Below, piece after piece: positions 1 to 6,386 of a DNA stretch of 10,498 nucleotides. Source of the DNA: Pelotomaculum sp. (GTDB taxonomy: Bacteria; Bacillota; Desulfotomaculia; Desulfotomaculales; Pelotomaculaceae); the NCBI GenBank assembly GCA_003489345.1, contig DNIT01000140.1:1-10498 (forward strand), read 5' to 3'. A model generated the notes under the pieces. It was not told the DNA's origin. It ran no database searches and was given only the letters and a program-made list of their open reading frames with translations. Within the stretch, counting starts at the first letter, position 1. Every line of letters starts with the position of its first letter. The position numbers and the translations under genes are program-made.

Positions 1-16
1 TAACAATAATCGGCAC
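1..16 (-). CDS. Partial start of a small HTH (YozG-like) regulator
   Basis: Only the first five codons are inside the window. They read GTG CCG ATT ATT GTT (M-P-I-I-V), the usual opening of the small Cro/CI-type HTH proteins that follow DUF2975 genes in Firmicutes. A GGGAG ribosome binding site lies 9 bases before the GTG and overlaps the TAG stop of the upstream DUF2975 gene, so the two are almost certainly co-transcribed and probably translationally coupled. The identification rests on the opening residues and on the neighbour. The HTH itself lies outside the window and could not be inspected. Confidence 0.6.
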
Positions 17-29
17 TGTTCATCACTCC

Positions 30-482
30 CTATACCGTTAGGTCGTTTTCTTCTTTATAGCGTACCGCCTGTCTGAACACATCTGCCAGAACCAGCGAGA
101 ACAAGCCTGCTATGGCAAAGATAATAACAATGATGGCTGTGGCCAGGGTAAACCAGAACAAACATTTGGTTATGTATAAAGCTGCAATGACAAAGGAGGC
201 AACCGCCATTTTCCGCAGAGCGTCTACATTTTTCACGGTAAAGGGGTCGGTATGCAAAAGTGTTTGAAAAATACGTCTCAGTGTCCATAGAATATACAGC
301 GCTGCGATGCCTGACAGCATTAATACGGCTGTCAACGGCAGGCGGATGCCCGCGGCTATAAGGCCGTATGGTATAAGCCTGTAAATAATTACCGGAACAG
401 ATGCGCAAACCAGAATACCGCTGTAAAACATGAAATCCAAAAGTATCTTGGTAAAGCGGTGCAGAGCTTTTTTATTTTGCAT
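30..482 (-). CDS. DUF2975 family membrane protein (YoaS-like)
   Basis: This is a 150-residue polytopic membrane protein of the DUF2975 family, whose biochemical role is unknown. Four hydrophobic stretches are visible at about residues 13-35, 48-66, 92-112 and 113-134. The family signature is present as DPFTVKNVDALRKMA (79-93) between the second and third segments, and the protein ends in KEENDLTV, typical of the family. The start is set at the ATG at 482 (MQNKKALHRF) because a GGAGGT site lies 6 bases before it; a longer frame to 509 has no such site. The gene immediately precedes a small HTH regulator, the standard arrangement for this family, suggesting a membrane protein that modulates or is controlled by that regulator. 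That relationship is inferred from synteny. Confidence 0.85.
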   Translation of the reverse strand: MQNKKALHRFTKILLDFMFYSGILVCASVPVIIYRLIPYGLIAAGIRLPLTAVLMLSGIAALYILWTLRRIFQTLLHTDPFTVKNVDALRKMAVASFVIAALYITKCLFWFTLATAIIVIIFAIAGLFSLVLADVFRQAVRYKEENDLTV

Positions 483-514
483 GAAAAGACCTCCCGAGAA
501 CTTTATCAAGCAGC

Positions 515-543
515 ATTATAGCACGATTAATTTTGAAATACAA
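515..543 (-). promoter_or_regulatory. Sigma-A-type promoter of the DUF2975/HTH operon
   Basis: On the minus strand TTGTAT (543-538) is followed by a 17-base spacer and a perfect TATAAT (520-515). The expected transcription start is near 508, which gives a short leader of about 25 bases before the ATG at 482. The -35 box lies inside one copy of a repeated operator-like motif, described separately. Confidence 0.7.
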
Positions 544-588
544 TATATTATTATTGATAAACAATAAATTTAAATTGAAATTCAATAT
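535..588. repeat. Operator-like repeat pair upstream of DUF2975 gene
   Basis: GAAATACAATAT (535-546) and GAAATTCAATAT (577-588) differ at one base and are spaced 42 bases apart, about four helical turns. The second lies in a perfect palindrome, ATTGAA-A-TTCAAT (574-586). A further ATTG...CAAT dyad lies between them at about 553-565. The first copy covers the -35 box of the DUF2975 promoter, so a dimeric regulator, possibly the HTH protein of the same operon, could bind here. The repeats are seen directly; the binding is inferred. Confidence 0.4.
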
Positions 589-594
589 GTACTG

Positions 595-647
595 CGGGTC
601 GAGTCTAGAGTTGTAATTGGCTGCATAATGCAGTTAGGCTCTACCCG
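595..647 (+). other. Possible structured RNA leader
   Basis: The sequence can fold as CGGG (595-598) with CCCG (644-647), a 7-base bulge, TAGAG (606-610) with CTCTA (639-643), and an inner hairpin CTGCA-TAA-TGCAG (621-633). It lies 57 bases upstream of a small ORF with a strong ribosome binding site. It matches no RNA family that I recognise. The pairing is visible by eye, but no folding energy or covariation supports it. Confidence 0.25.
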
Positions 648-703
648 TGTAGTGATTGCTTATCCAGTGAAAAAACGAGAATGGAAAAAGGAGGGGGTGC
701 ATT

Positions 704-772
704 GTGGCGCAATGCCGCCAGGTGGTGGAGTTATGGCAGTGGTACGGGAAAAAGGCGTTGGCCGTGGCATAA
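704..772 (+). CDS. Possible 22-residue small protein
   Basis: A GTG at 704 follows a very strong AAAAAGGAGGGGG site (about 686-697) at workable spacing and opens a 22-codon frame ending in TAA. The peptide begins MAQCRQVVELWQWYGKK and ends ALAVA, with two tryptophans and a tyrosine in an amphipathic stretch. I recognise no family. Two other frames are also open across the same DNA, one from a TTG at 702 for 36 codons and one from an ATG at 628 for 74 codons, but neither looks more protein-like. A hairpin follows the stop at 780-795. The main support is the ribosome binding site, so the gene is tentative. Confidence 0.25.
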   Translation: MAQCRQVVELWQWYGKKALAVA

Positions 773-801
773 AACAAAACCACAAAGGCTTGTGGGATTT
801 T
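771..801 (-). terminator. Intrinsic terminator of the DUF5316-like gene
   Basis: On the minus strand CCACAA-gcct-TTGTGG (795-780) is followed directly by TTTTGTTTT (779-771), a compact hairpin with a T-rich tail about 70 bases past the DUF5316-like stop. Read on the plus strand the same hairpin is followed by GATTTTAT, so it may also stop transcripts of the small ORF upstream. The stem is only six pairs. Confidence 0.5.
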
Positions 802-863
802 ATCCAATTATGTAACGACGGAAATAACGGGAGCGGGCTTGTTGATAGCTAGATGTAGATAAA

Positions 864-1148
864 TCAACCATTTATATAGTATATGGCTAATGATGCTAAC
901 AGATTGGGAATCCCGAATAGAAACAGCTTTGTAGACCAACGCATACGCTGTCTAAAATCTTGCTCATCGGAATAATTTGCTCTAACCCTATCTCCGCTGC
1001 CTAATGCTCCAGAAAAAATAGCGGCTAAACCCATTGGCACAACCCCCACCATTAGCAATCCGTTAACGACCATATTGGGGTTATCAAGAGATAAAGAGAC
1101 AACCAGGCCTGCAATTGCAATAACTAAACCAATAATAAATGAACGCAT
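864..1148 (-). CDS. Small membrane protein, DUF5316-like
   Basis: This is a 94-residue protein with three hydrophobic segments at about residues 3-20, 28-48 and 74-92. A charged loop (SGDRVRANYSDEQDFRQRMR, 51-70) lies between the second and third. The layout and the loop resemble the DUF5316 family of small Firmicutes membrane proteins of unknown function. The start is placed at the ATG at 1148 (MRSFIIG), preceded by AAGGGG and AGG purine tracts. A GTG nine bases further upstream (1157) is in frame, but it sits almost on the AAGGGG site. The gene appears monocistronic, with a terminator-like hairpin downstream at 795-780. No promoter with good spacing was found. The family assignment is from memory of its appearance and is moderate. 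Confidence 0.65.
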   Translation of the reverse strand: MRSFIIGLVIAIAGLVVSLSLDNPNMVVNGLLMVGVVPMGLAAIFSGALGSGDRVRANYSDEQDFRQRMRWSTKLFLFGIPNLLASLAIYYING

Positions 1149-1157
1149 AAAATACAC

Positions 1158-1526
1158 CTACCCCTTCAAATTTTATTTCCAAACTATATGAGGTTAATTG
1201 ATCTGTAAATATGATTTCGCCTAGTAATGATTTCCATATAAGATCGTGTACTCCTTTTTTTATTTCAGGAATAAAATATGCGCTCAAATTGCTGCAACTA
1301 TAGATAACCAACTGAAAACCAGGCCTTCAATTTAACAATGTCCGGCGATACTGATAATAATAATCTCAAATAGTTCGTCCAATTCGTTTTTTTTTGGTAC
1401 AATTTACAGAATGCGATTTTACGGCGCCAGCAGGTTGACACTGCCAAATGCATGGGCTTCGTTGACGATCCGGGCATGGAAGATATATAATACGGGACGA
1501 CAGGAATTTTAAAAAGGAGAATAGCG
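1158..1526. other. AT-rich intergenic stretch with a possible gene remnant
   Basis: No convincing gene lies in this stretch of about 370 bases. Open frames exist on the minus strand (1084-1311 and 1298-1585), but both lack a ribosome binding site and overlap better genes. On the plus strand, codons 1401-1487 read without a stop in a protein-like way (NLQNAILRR then QQVDTAKCMGFVDDPGMEDI) and end in a TAA formed by the -10 box of the downstream promoter. This may be the tail of a decayed gene. The last 65 bases hold the promoter and ribosome binding site of the gene at 1527. Confidence 0.35.
1462..1491 (+). promoter_or_regulatory. Promoter of the orphan gene at 1527
   Basis: TTGACG (1462-1467), an 18-base spacer and a perfect TATAAT (1486-1491) predict a transcription start near 1498, about 29 bases before the ATG. 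A second TTGACA (1435-1440) upstream has no -10 box at a proper distance. The ribosome binding site AAAAAGGAG lies 7 bases before the ATG. Confidence 0.7.
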
Positions 1527-1877
1527 ATGATTACTCTAACCAATGAAGAATTACAATACCTGGAAATTGATAGTTTTCTGCCCAAGATGTTTAACAGCTT
1601 TCATTTTAGAGGCCAAAATCTCATGAGTTATGAAATGATTCTCAACGTAAAATCACCACTGGCGGAAAGGCTCTCTGAAGAGTATAGCAACGCTTCCGGA
1701 GAATCTCCTGTAATGCTGAAGATGCTGAATACCGAATTTATAATCAAAAGCCTGGAAACAACAACACCCCAGAAGCTTATGGTGGAAACCGCCGGTCAGG
1801 CGGATAGTTTACACGATCTGGTAAAAGCGGGTTTAAAAATTAACAGCTCTGCGGAAACGAGAGATCCTTCTTTTTAG
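1527..1877 (+). CDS. Hypothetical protein of unknown family, 116 residues
   Basis: The ATG at 1527 follows AAAAAGGAG at good spacing and a strong promoter at 1462-1491, so this is very likely expressed as a single gene. The protein is soluble, with no signal peptide or membrane segment. Its N-terminal third contains aromatic residues (LQYLEIDSFLPKMFNSFHF, 9-27). The middle is acidic (LAERLSEEYSNASGESP, 45-61), and the C-terminal part includes TTPQKLMVETAGQADSLHDL (78-97). I do not recognise the fold or family and see no catalytic motif or metal site. It is convergent with the five-gene glycosylation operon, and the inverted repeat at 1985-2031 separates the two. The function is unknown. Confidence 0.7.
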   Translation: MITLTNEELQYLEIDSFLPKMFNSFHFRGQNLMSYEMILNVKSPLAERLSEEYSNASGESPVMLKMLNTEFIIKSLETTTPQKLMVETAGQADSLHDLVKAGLKINSSAETRDPSF

Positions 1878-1984
1878 AACATCATGGAATCCTGCATAAA
1901 CCCAGTATTATGGTATGGTTATCCTCATCTAGACTCCTTAAGGTTTCTTACGAATGAATGCTGATACCGTTAGGGCTATACGAA

Positions 1985-2031
1985 AAGGAACTGGGACTGG
2001 CTGGTTTTTTTACCGCCAGTCCCAGTTCCTT
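1985..2031 (-). terminator. Long perfect hairpin, terminator of the glycosylation operon
   Basis: The arms AAGGAACTGGGACTGGC (1985-2001) and GCCAGTCCCAGTTCCTT (2015-2031) are a perfect 17-base inverted repeat. The loop holds a further GGT/ACC pairing around a run of T. In the minus-strand direction the hairpin is followed by TTTTCG, giving a short U tail 120 bases past the stop of the GT-C gene. On the plus strand no T tract follows. It most likely serves as the terminator between two convergent genes. The unusually long stem would also fit a small repeat element. Confidence 0.55.
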
Positions 2032-2151
2032 GATGACTCAATTGTCCCCGGCCGCTTAAAGCAGCTTCAAAGCCCAAAGCAATACCATGGATATACGCAG
2101 GCGTTTGTTGCCTGTGTGTACTTTGGCTGTGTATTATCGGTGCACCCGTAC

Positions 2152-3759
2152 TTAAGGGGCAGCCAGGCGATATATGATGAATCCCCCCCAATCACGCTCC
2201 CGTTTCATGTGCCCCTGAATATATCCCGCCAAAAGCACTGGATGCAGTGAAGGCTCATTCAACTGAGGACCGAGGAAAACAGTGTCAATTTCCCGCCGGG
2301 AAATGGCTGCGATCACTTCTGATTCTCCGTTGCGGCCGAATGCCGTGGCCAGCGGATAATCAAAAGAGGTGGGGTTTTTCAAGCCGGACACAAGGTAGTA
2401 GAACCCGGCATAGGGACTGAGGATAAATGCCCGTTCATTGGAAGCAACTTCTTCAGTAAGGCTTTGGGCAAAGCTGTGAATCTCTTTCAGCTTATCGGTA
2501 TTCATGAAGACGCCGCGAAAATGAGGAAGGTTCGATATCTGATAGTCAGCGGTTGATACCTTCACCAAAGGATTCATAAGCATAAAAGCCAGGCCGGTAC
2601 CGAACCATAATACCGGTCCTGCCTGAATCAGACGCACCCATCGGGCGGTCAGATGCGGTTTGACCAGGAACCAGGCATAAGCCAGCCCGATCAGGAGTTC
2701 CGGAATCACAAAAGTCAAGTGTGTTCTGCCGGCGCGCGGGAATATCCCCAAGAAGGCGGCGCCGACAAAAAGAACCACTGTTGTTGTCATCCGCTTATCA
2801 ACACTAGGATGAAGCCAGGCTGCCAGAAGGGCACCAAAGGTTAAGAACGGTAAAAGGAACGGCGCCAGCAGGTAGATCGTTTTCAAATTGTCGAAGGACC
2901 CTATATTTCCAAGGAGAACAGCCAACTGGCTGAGCCCGTCGAGATAGGAGACTCTTCCCAGGCGGATATATGTTCCCTTGTTGAAAAAACCGTAGTCGAG
3001 GAGTTTTTCGATCCCGCCGCTGAACCAGACCGGCAGGAATACCAGCGCTGAAACTAAAAAAAATGCGGCTAAAACAAGAAGAAGATCAGCCGGCTTGCGC
3101 TGCCTCTTTAATCGTATGGAGCTGGAATTGCAGGCTACAACCAGCAGAAGCGCGCCCAGGGCATAAATTCCAATATTTTGTTTGGAAACGAAACACAGCC
3201 CCGCGGCCAATCCGGCCGCAGCCAAAGCGCCTGTGGATTTGCCCTTGCCGGCACGGTTTACCGCCTTTCCGCTTTTTGTCCATACTAGAGCGGCATAAAA
3301 GCATATGAGAAAAAAAAGATTTGCCAGGGGTTGGTAAACAGCAACCTCGGGCGGTGCATAGACTATCAGCGCCAGGACCAACAGATATGGAAATCCCTGA
3401 TGGAAGCCAAGCGCCTGGACGATCCGGCAAGATACAAGAACAGTCAAGACCAGACAGAGCGCCGTGATCTCTTTGACGACCAGGATCTCCGTACCAAATA
3501 AAGCGGTAAAGATAGCGGTCAGGTAGATCGAGAAGGGGGTGGCGCCAAAAAACACGTCGCGATAAAGGACCTCCCCCGATGTAACGCGGTGTACCACTTG
3601 TAAAAACCAGCTGGTGTCCGCCATATTGAAACCCTCGGTGATACTAAGCCAAAAGCATAAGCAAAACAAGCTCAACCCGCTGAAAATCCAGAAACCCGAC
3701 CTCATCTGCACCGGGTTGGTTTTAACCTGCAAGGGGCATGCTTCCTTGACATCGCTCAC
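2152..3759 (-). CDS. Polytopic GT-C-like membrane glycosyltransferase
   Basis: This 535-residue integral membrane protein has about ten or more hydrophobic segments. After the first (about 22-40) comes the acidic loop NMADTSWFLQVVHRV (45-59), followed by SGEVLYRDVFFGATP (61-75). This Asp-bearing loop and the GEVxYRD pattern are typical of GT-C enzymes of the PMT/ArnT type, which take sugars from polyprenyl-phosphate carriers on the outer face of the membrane. A soluble region of about 120 residues follows the last membrane segment. The GTG start at 3759 overlaps the stop of the methyltransferase gene as GTGA, implying coupled translation. It is the last gene of the operon. The acceptor and sugar cannot be read from the sequence. 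A non-enzymatic flippase-like role is possible but less likely. Confidence 0.75.
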   Translation of the reverse strand: MSDVKEACPLQVKTNPVQMRSGFWIFSGLSLFCLCFWLSITEGFNMADTSWFLQVVHRVTSGEVLYRDVFFGATPFSIYLTAIFTALFGTEILVVKEITALCLVLTVLVSCRIVQALGFHQGFPYLLVLALIVYAPPEVAVYQPLANLFFLICFYAALVWTKSGKAVNRAGKGKSTGALAAAGLAAGLCFVSKQNIGIYALGALLLVVACNSSSIRLKRQRKPADLLLVLAAFFLVSALVFLPVWFSGGIEKLLDYGFFNKGTYIRLGRVSYLDGLSQLAVLLGNIGSFDNLKTIYLLAPFLLPFLTFGALLAAWLHPSVDKRMTTTVVLFVGAAFLGIFPRAGRTHLTFVIPELLIGLAYAWFLVKPHLTARWVRLIQAGPVLWFGTGLAFMLMNPLVKVSTADYQISNLPHFRGVFMNTDKLKEIHSFAQSLTEEVASNERAFILSPYAGFYYLVSGLKNPTSFDYPLATAFGRNGESEVIAAISRREIDTVFLGPQLNEPSLHPVLLAGYIQGHMKRERDWGGFIIYRLAAP

Positions 3760-4490
3760 GGCAGCTCGCCTCTGAAGAGCTGAAACGGTAAGAAAGAACG
3801 CCAGATAACCAGCCGTTCCAATGTGCTTTCAAGCCTGGCCCCCCACGGCCTGTTCACCAAAAAAGGTGGAAAAAACCCGAAGCGAGTCATTTTAAGCCGG
3901 CCGAAACCGGCTTTCTTCATCGCGCGGAAAATTGCAGACGGACGCATGCGTATAATGCCTTTGTCGCCCTGCCATGTCATCTCGGGTGTGACCAGGAATT
4001 GGACGTAGTAAAGGAAGTTGTAAGGGTTTGGCTCGAGGAAAGATACGCGCCCCCCGGGTTTTAGCAGGCGGGTTATAGCTTTGAAACACAGCGGCAGGTT
4101 ATGAAGATGGTGAAGGACGAAAAAGCCTATAACCGAGTCAAACTGCCCATCCAACACAGGGGGATGATCGGCTATGTCCGCGCAGTGCAAAGAAATATTA
4201 TAACGCCCGCCGTTAAATAAGCGCAGCTGTTCCAGGAGAAAGGGTGAGAGATCGAGGCCTTCCACCTGCAAACCCCGCTGAGCCAAAAGGAGCGTGTACC
4301 GGCCCTTACCACAACCGACCTCCAACACCCGCTCGCCCGGAACAATACCGGCAAAGCGCAGCAATTCATCGACGTGGCGCCGCAGGTAAAGGGTTTCCTG
4401 CGGTACCATGTGAGGTTTTTTTGCATGCTCATAATAACGCGTCTGAATCAGATTGTGCCTGTGTAATTCTTGCGGGCAATCCGGCTTCAA
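3756..4490 (-). CDS. Class I SAM-dependent methyltransferase
   Basis: This soluble 244-residue Rossmann methyltransferase of the Methyltransf_11/25 type carries motif I as VLEVGCGKGRY (55-65) and an acidic end of strand 2 in GLDLSP (78-83, Asp80). The adenine-site Asp is in CADIAD (103-108). A motif around IGFFVLHHL (121-129) and LLKPGGRV (142-149) completes the fold, and a downstream FLEPNPYN (151-158) is common in methyltransferases of cell-surface glycan clusters. The start is a TTG at 4490 in a TTGA overlap with the stop of the GT2 gene, with GGGAGGGG about 9 bases upstream. Its place between two glycosyltransferases suggests methylation of a sugar or lipid intermediate, though the substrate is not determined. 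Confidence 0.85.
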   Translation of the reverse strand: MKPDCPQELHRHNLIQTRYYEHAKKPHMVPQETLYLRRHVDELLRFAGIVPGERVLEVGCGKGRYTLLLAQRGLQVEGLDLSPFLLEQLRLFNGGRYNISLHCADIADHPPVLDGQFDSVIGFFVLHHLHNLPLCFKAITRLLKPGGRVSFLEPNPYNFLYYVQFLVTPEMTWQGDKGIIRMRPSAIFRAMKKAGFGRLKMTRFGFFPPFLVNRPWGARLESTLERLVIWRSFLPFQLFRGELP

Positions 4491-5347
4491 GATTCTTTTC
4501 CCCTCCCAGCAGATTTTTTAGTGGCGTGGGCAAAGCGGGCTCCGGTGTATGTTCTAACCGGGACCGGACGCACGCAATGCCCCGGAAAGGGTTTGCCGCT
4601 GTTCCATTTCCAGGCCAGAACCCGGACCGCTGCGAGACAACCGGTTTTCAGGCGCTTCCAGGAGCTATAAGCGGAGCCCCCGTCCGGACGGCTGACCCGT
4701 ACCACCGGAACAGAAGTCATGGACAGCCCGGCACTTCCAATCATGGCCACTAAGAAAGGATGGGGCTCATTGATGGCCAGAAGGCGTTCAACCATCTGCC
4801 GGCTTATCGCAAAAAACATGCCGGCGTCAGCGGGAACGCCGCACAAAAGGTGAAGCAGCTCTTTGAAAAGGTGGGAGGTGAGCAGCCTCGACCTTGCTTC
4901 ATACCGGCCGCGTCGGCCGGCAAAAACGGCGTCGAACCCTTCCTTCATCTTGGACAGAAGGAAAGGAATTGCCTCCGGCGGATCCTGCAGATCCGCATCC
5001 ATCACTACCGTAGCTTTCCCCCTGGCAAATCTCAGCCCGGTCAGCACAGCCCGGTGCTGACCGGTATTTTCTTCCAGGGCCAGCGTGGCTACCCGGGAAT
5101 CATTCCGGGTCAGTTCCTCCAGGACGGCAAGAGAGCCTTCGGGGCAGGAGTCGTCTACAAAAATAATTTCATAACTGCTCCGTCCTGTTTCAAAAACTTT
5201 ACGCAGGCGGCTATGGAGTTCGCGAAGTGTCTCCCGGTTCCGGTATACAGGAATAACAACGGTGACCTCCGGGTCTTGAGGAGCTATTGCCGCAGGCGCT
5301 TCATCATTTGTTTTTTCCCCGCAACGGCAACGAATTTCATATGGCAT
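4487..5347 (-). CDS. GT2 glycosyltransferase, DPM1-like
   Basis: This 286-residue GT-A enzyme is of family 2. The nucleotide-sugar fold is seen in VVIPVYRN (30-37), VDDSCPEG (64-71), GQHRA (96-100), the metal-binding VMDADLQDPPE (115-125) and DAGMFF (174-179). This order is that of dolichyl/undecaprenyl-phosphate sugar synthases (DPM1, ArnC, GtrB). Unlike GtrB and ArnC it has no pair of membrane helices after the SAYSSWKR segment (225-232); the tail is short, basic and soluble, like eukaryotic DPM1. The start is the ATG at 5347, with GGAGGT five bases before it and only 13 bases from the previous stop; the frame stays open further upstream without a comparable site. A CxC pair near the N-terminus (7, 9) is unusual. 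It probably makes a lipid-linked sugar for the GT-C enzyme. Confidence 0.85.
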   Translation of the reverse strand: MPYEIRCRCGEKTNDEAPAAIAPQDPEVTVVIPVYRNRETLRELHSRLRKVFETGRSSYEIIFVDDSCPEGSLAVLEELTRNDSRVATLALEENTGQHRAVLTGLRFARGKATVVMDADLQDPPEAIPFLLSKMKEGFDAVFAGRRGRYEARSRLLTSHLFKELLHLLCGVPADAGMFFAISRQMVERLLAINEPHPFLVAMIGSAGLSMTSVPVVRVSRPDGGSAYSSWKRLKTGCLAAVRVLAWKWNSGKPFPGHCVRPVPVRTYTGARFAHATKKSAGRGKES

Positions 5348-5360
5348 TGCAAACCTCCGT

Positions 5361-6386
5361 TTACCGAAGCGCAAAGCCGCCGTGGACAGAAACAGCGCCC
5401 CTTGCTCCCGGACCTGGTAATTCCTGCGAAAGGCCATCGTAGTCATCCTGATGAAGAAGAAACCAGGCGACGGTTTTCTCCAGCCCGGCCCGGAGCGGAT
5501 GCCGGGGTTTCCACCCCAGCAAGCTCCCGGCCTTCCCAATATCGGCCACCCAGTGGGCTTTGTCGGATGCGCGAGCGGGGTAAGCTCCCACCCGCACCTT
5601 GATCCGCTGCCCGGTCACGGCTTGAATCAGGTCAACGACTTCCTCGTTGCTCCATTGCTTTCCGGTCCCTATATTAATAATTTCACCGGTACAGACCCTC
5701 ACTGCCCTCAGGGCAAGCAGGCAAGCTTCCACCAGGTCTTCGACAAAAATAAAATCCCGCCGGAAGCCGGCGGCAGTTAGAGCCAGCTCATGGTCACCCA
5801 GGGCTGCCCTGATAGCTGTAGGAATAAGGCGTGACGGTGATTCCCAGGGGCCGTAGACTGAAAATGCCCGCAGCGCCACCACCGGCCGGCCGTTCGCCCT
5901 GGCCTGCTGCCGGCAAAGCAGTGTTGCCGCAGCCTTGGCCGCGCCATAGAAAGTTAGGGGCTCCGGGCAGTCCGATTCCCGCATGGGCCCGTGTTTCGCA
6001 CCGTATTCCGAAGAGCCCCCCAAATGAACAAAAAGCTGATAATCCAGAGGCGCAGTTGCCTCTAAGAGGTTAAATGTACCAAGAATATTGGTTCTTAATA
6101 TCTCATAGTGTTCCTGAAAAGCAGGAGACACGCCCTGTGCCGCGAGGTGATAAATAATTTCAGGGCTTGTTTCCAGCACGGTTTTTTTCAGGCCTTCACG
6201 GTCAGTTATGTCTACTGCATGAAGGTGTAAATCAGGAAGTAGTTTTTCAATTCTCCACAGGTTTGAGTTCGGACGGACAATTGCATGGACTTCAGCGCCG
6301 TACCGGAGCAGCGCCTGAACCAGATTGGCGCCTATAAACCCTGCCGCCCCGGTAACCAGTACGTGCCTGCCTCGTAGTTCATACAT
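5361..6386 (-). CDS. NAD-dependent epimerase/dehydratase (extended SDR)
   Basis: This 341-residue extended short-chain dehydrogenase/reductase acts on nucleotide sugars. Cofactor binding is shown by LVTGAAGFIG (10-19) and VDI (58-60), with HLAAQ (80-84) beside the nicotinamide. The catalytic set is SSEYG (125-129) and YGAAK (147-151). RRDFIFVEDL (209-218) is the usual substrate-side motif of the GDP-mannose/CDP-glucose dehydratase, UDP-glucose epimerase and CDP-paratose synthase group. The sugar cannot be assigned. The last 20 residues form a Gly/Pro-rich extension past the usual end. The ATG overlaps the stop of the upstream aldolase gene by 8 bases, and the next gene starts 13 bases after its stop. 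Its likely job is to provide the activated sugar used by the glycosyltransferases of the operon. Confidence 0.9.
   Translation of the reverse strand: MYELRGRHVLVTGAAGFIGANLVQALLRYGAEVHAIVRPNSNLWRIEKLLPDLHLHAVDITDREGLKKTVLETSPEIIYHLAAQGVSPAFQEHYEILRTNILGTFNLLEATAPLDYQLFVHLGGSSEYGAKHGPMRESDCPEPLTFYGAAKAAATLLCRQQARANGRPVVALRAFSVYGPWESPSRLIPTAIRAALGDHELALTAAGFRRDFIFVEDLVEACLLALRAVRVCTGEIINIGTGKQWSNEEVVDLIQAVTGQRIKVRVGAYPARASDKAHWVADIGKAGSLLGWKPRHPLRAGLEKTVAWFLLHQDDYDGLSQELPGPGARGAVSVHGGFALR

Noticed and set aside
628..852. 74-codon plus-strand frame
   Set aside because: Its ATG lies within the inner hairpin of the possible leader, lacks a ribosome binding site, and the Gly-rich composition does not look like a protein.
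1084..1311. 75-codon minus-strand frame with a partly protein-like reading (SAYFIPEIKKGVHDLIWKSL)
   Set aside because: No ribosome binding site at its start, and it runs into the better-supported DUF5316-like gene in another frame. It could be a remnant, but the support is too weak to list.
1421..1435. 15-base match ACGGCGCCAGCAGGT also present at 2859-2873
   Set aside because: The second copy is inside the GT-C coding sequence, the flanks do not match, and a single 15-base repeat in 10 kb is only mildly unlikely by chance.
1298..1585. 95-codon minus-strand frame
   Set aside because: It is antisense to the start and promoter of the gene at 1527 and has no ribosome binding site of its own, although a short part (YLRLLLSVSPDIVKLKAW) looks protein-like.
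4487..4600. Possible frameshift at the 3' end of the GT2 gene, because membrane helices are missing
   Set aside because: The alternative frames do not encode hydrophobic helices, and the gene ends in a clean TTGA overlap with the methyltransferase, so the short tail appears genuine.
4760..5602. 280-codon plus-strand frame
   Set aside because: It is antisense to the GT2 and epimerase genes, whose motifs are unmistakable; its own translation shows no domain.
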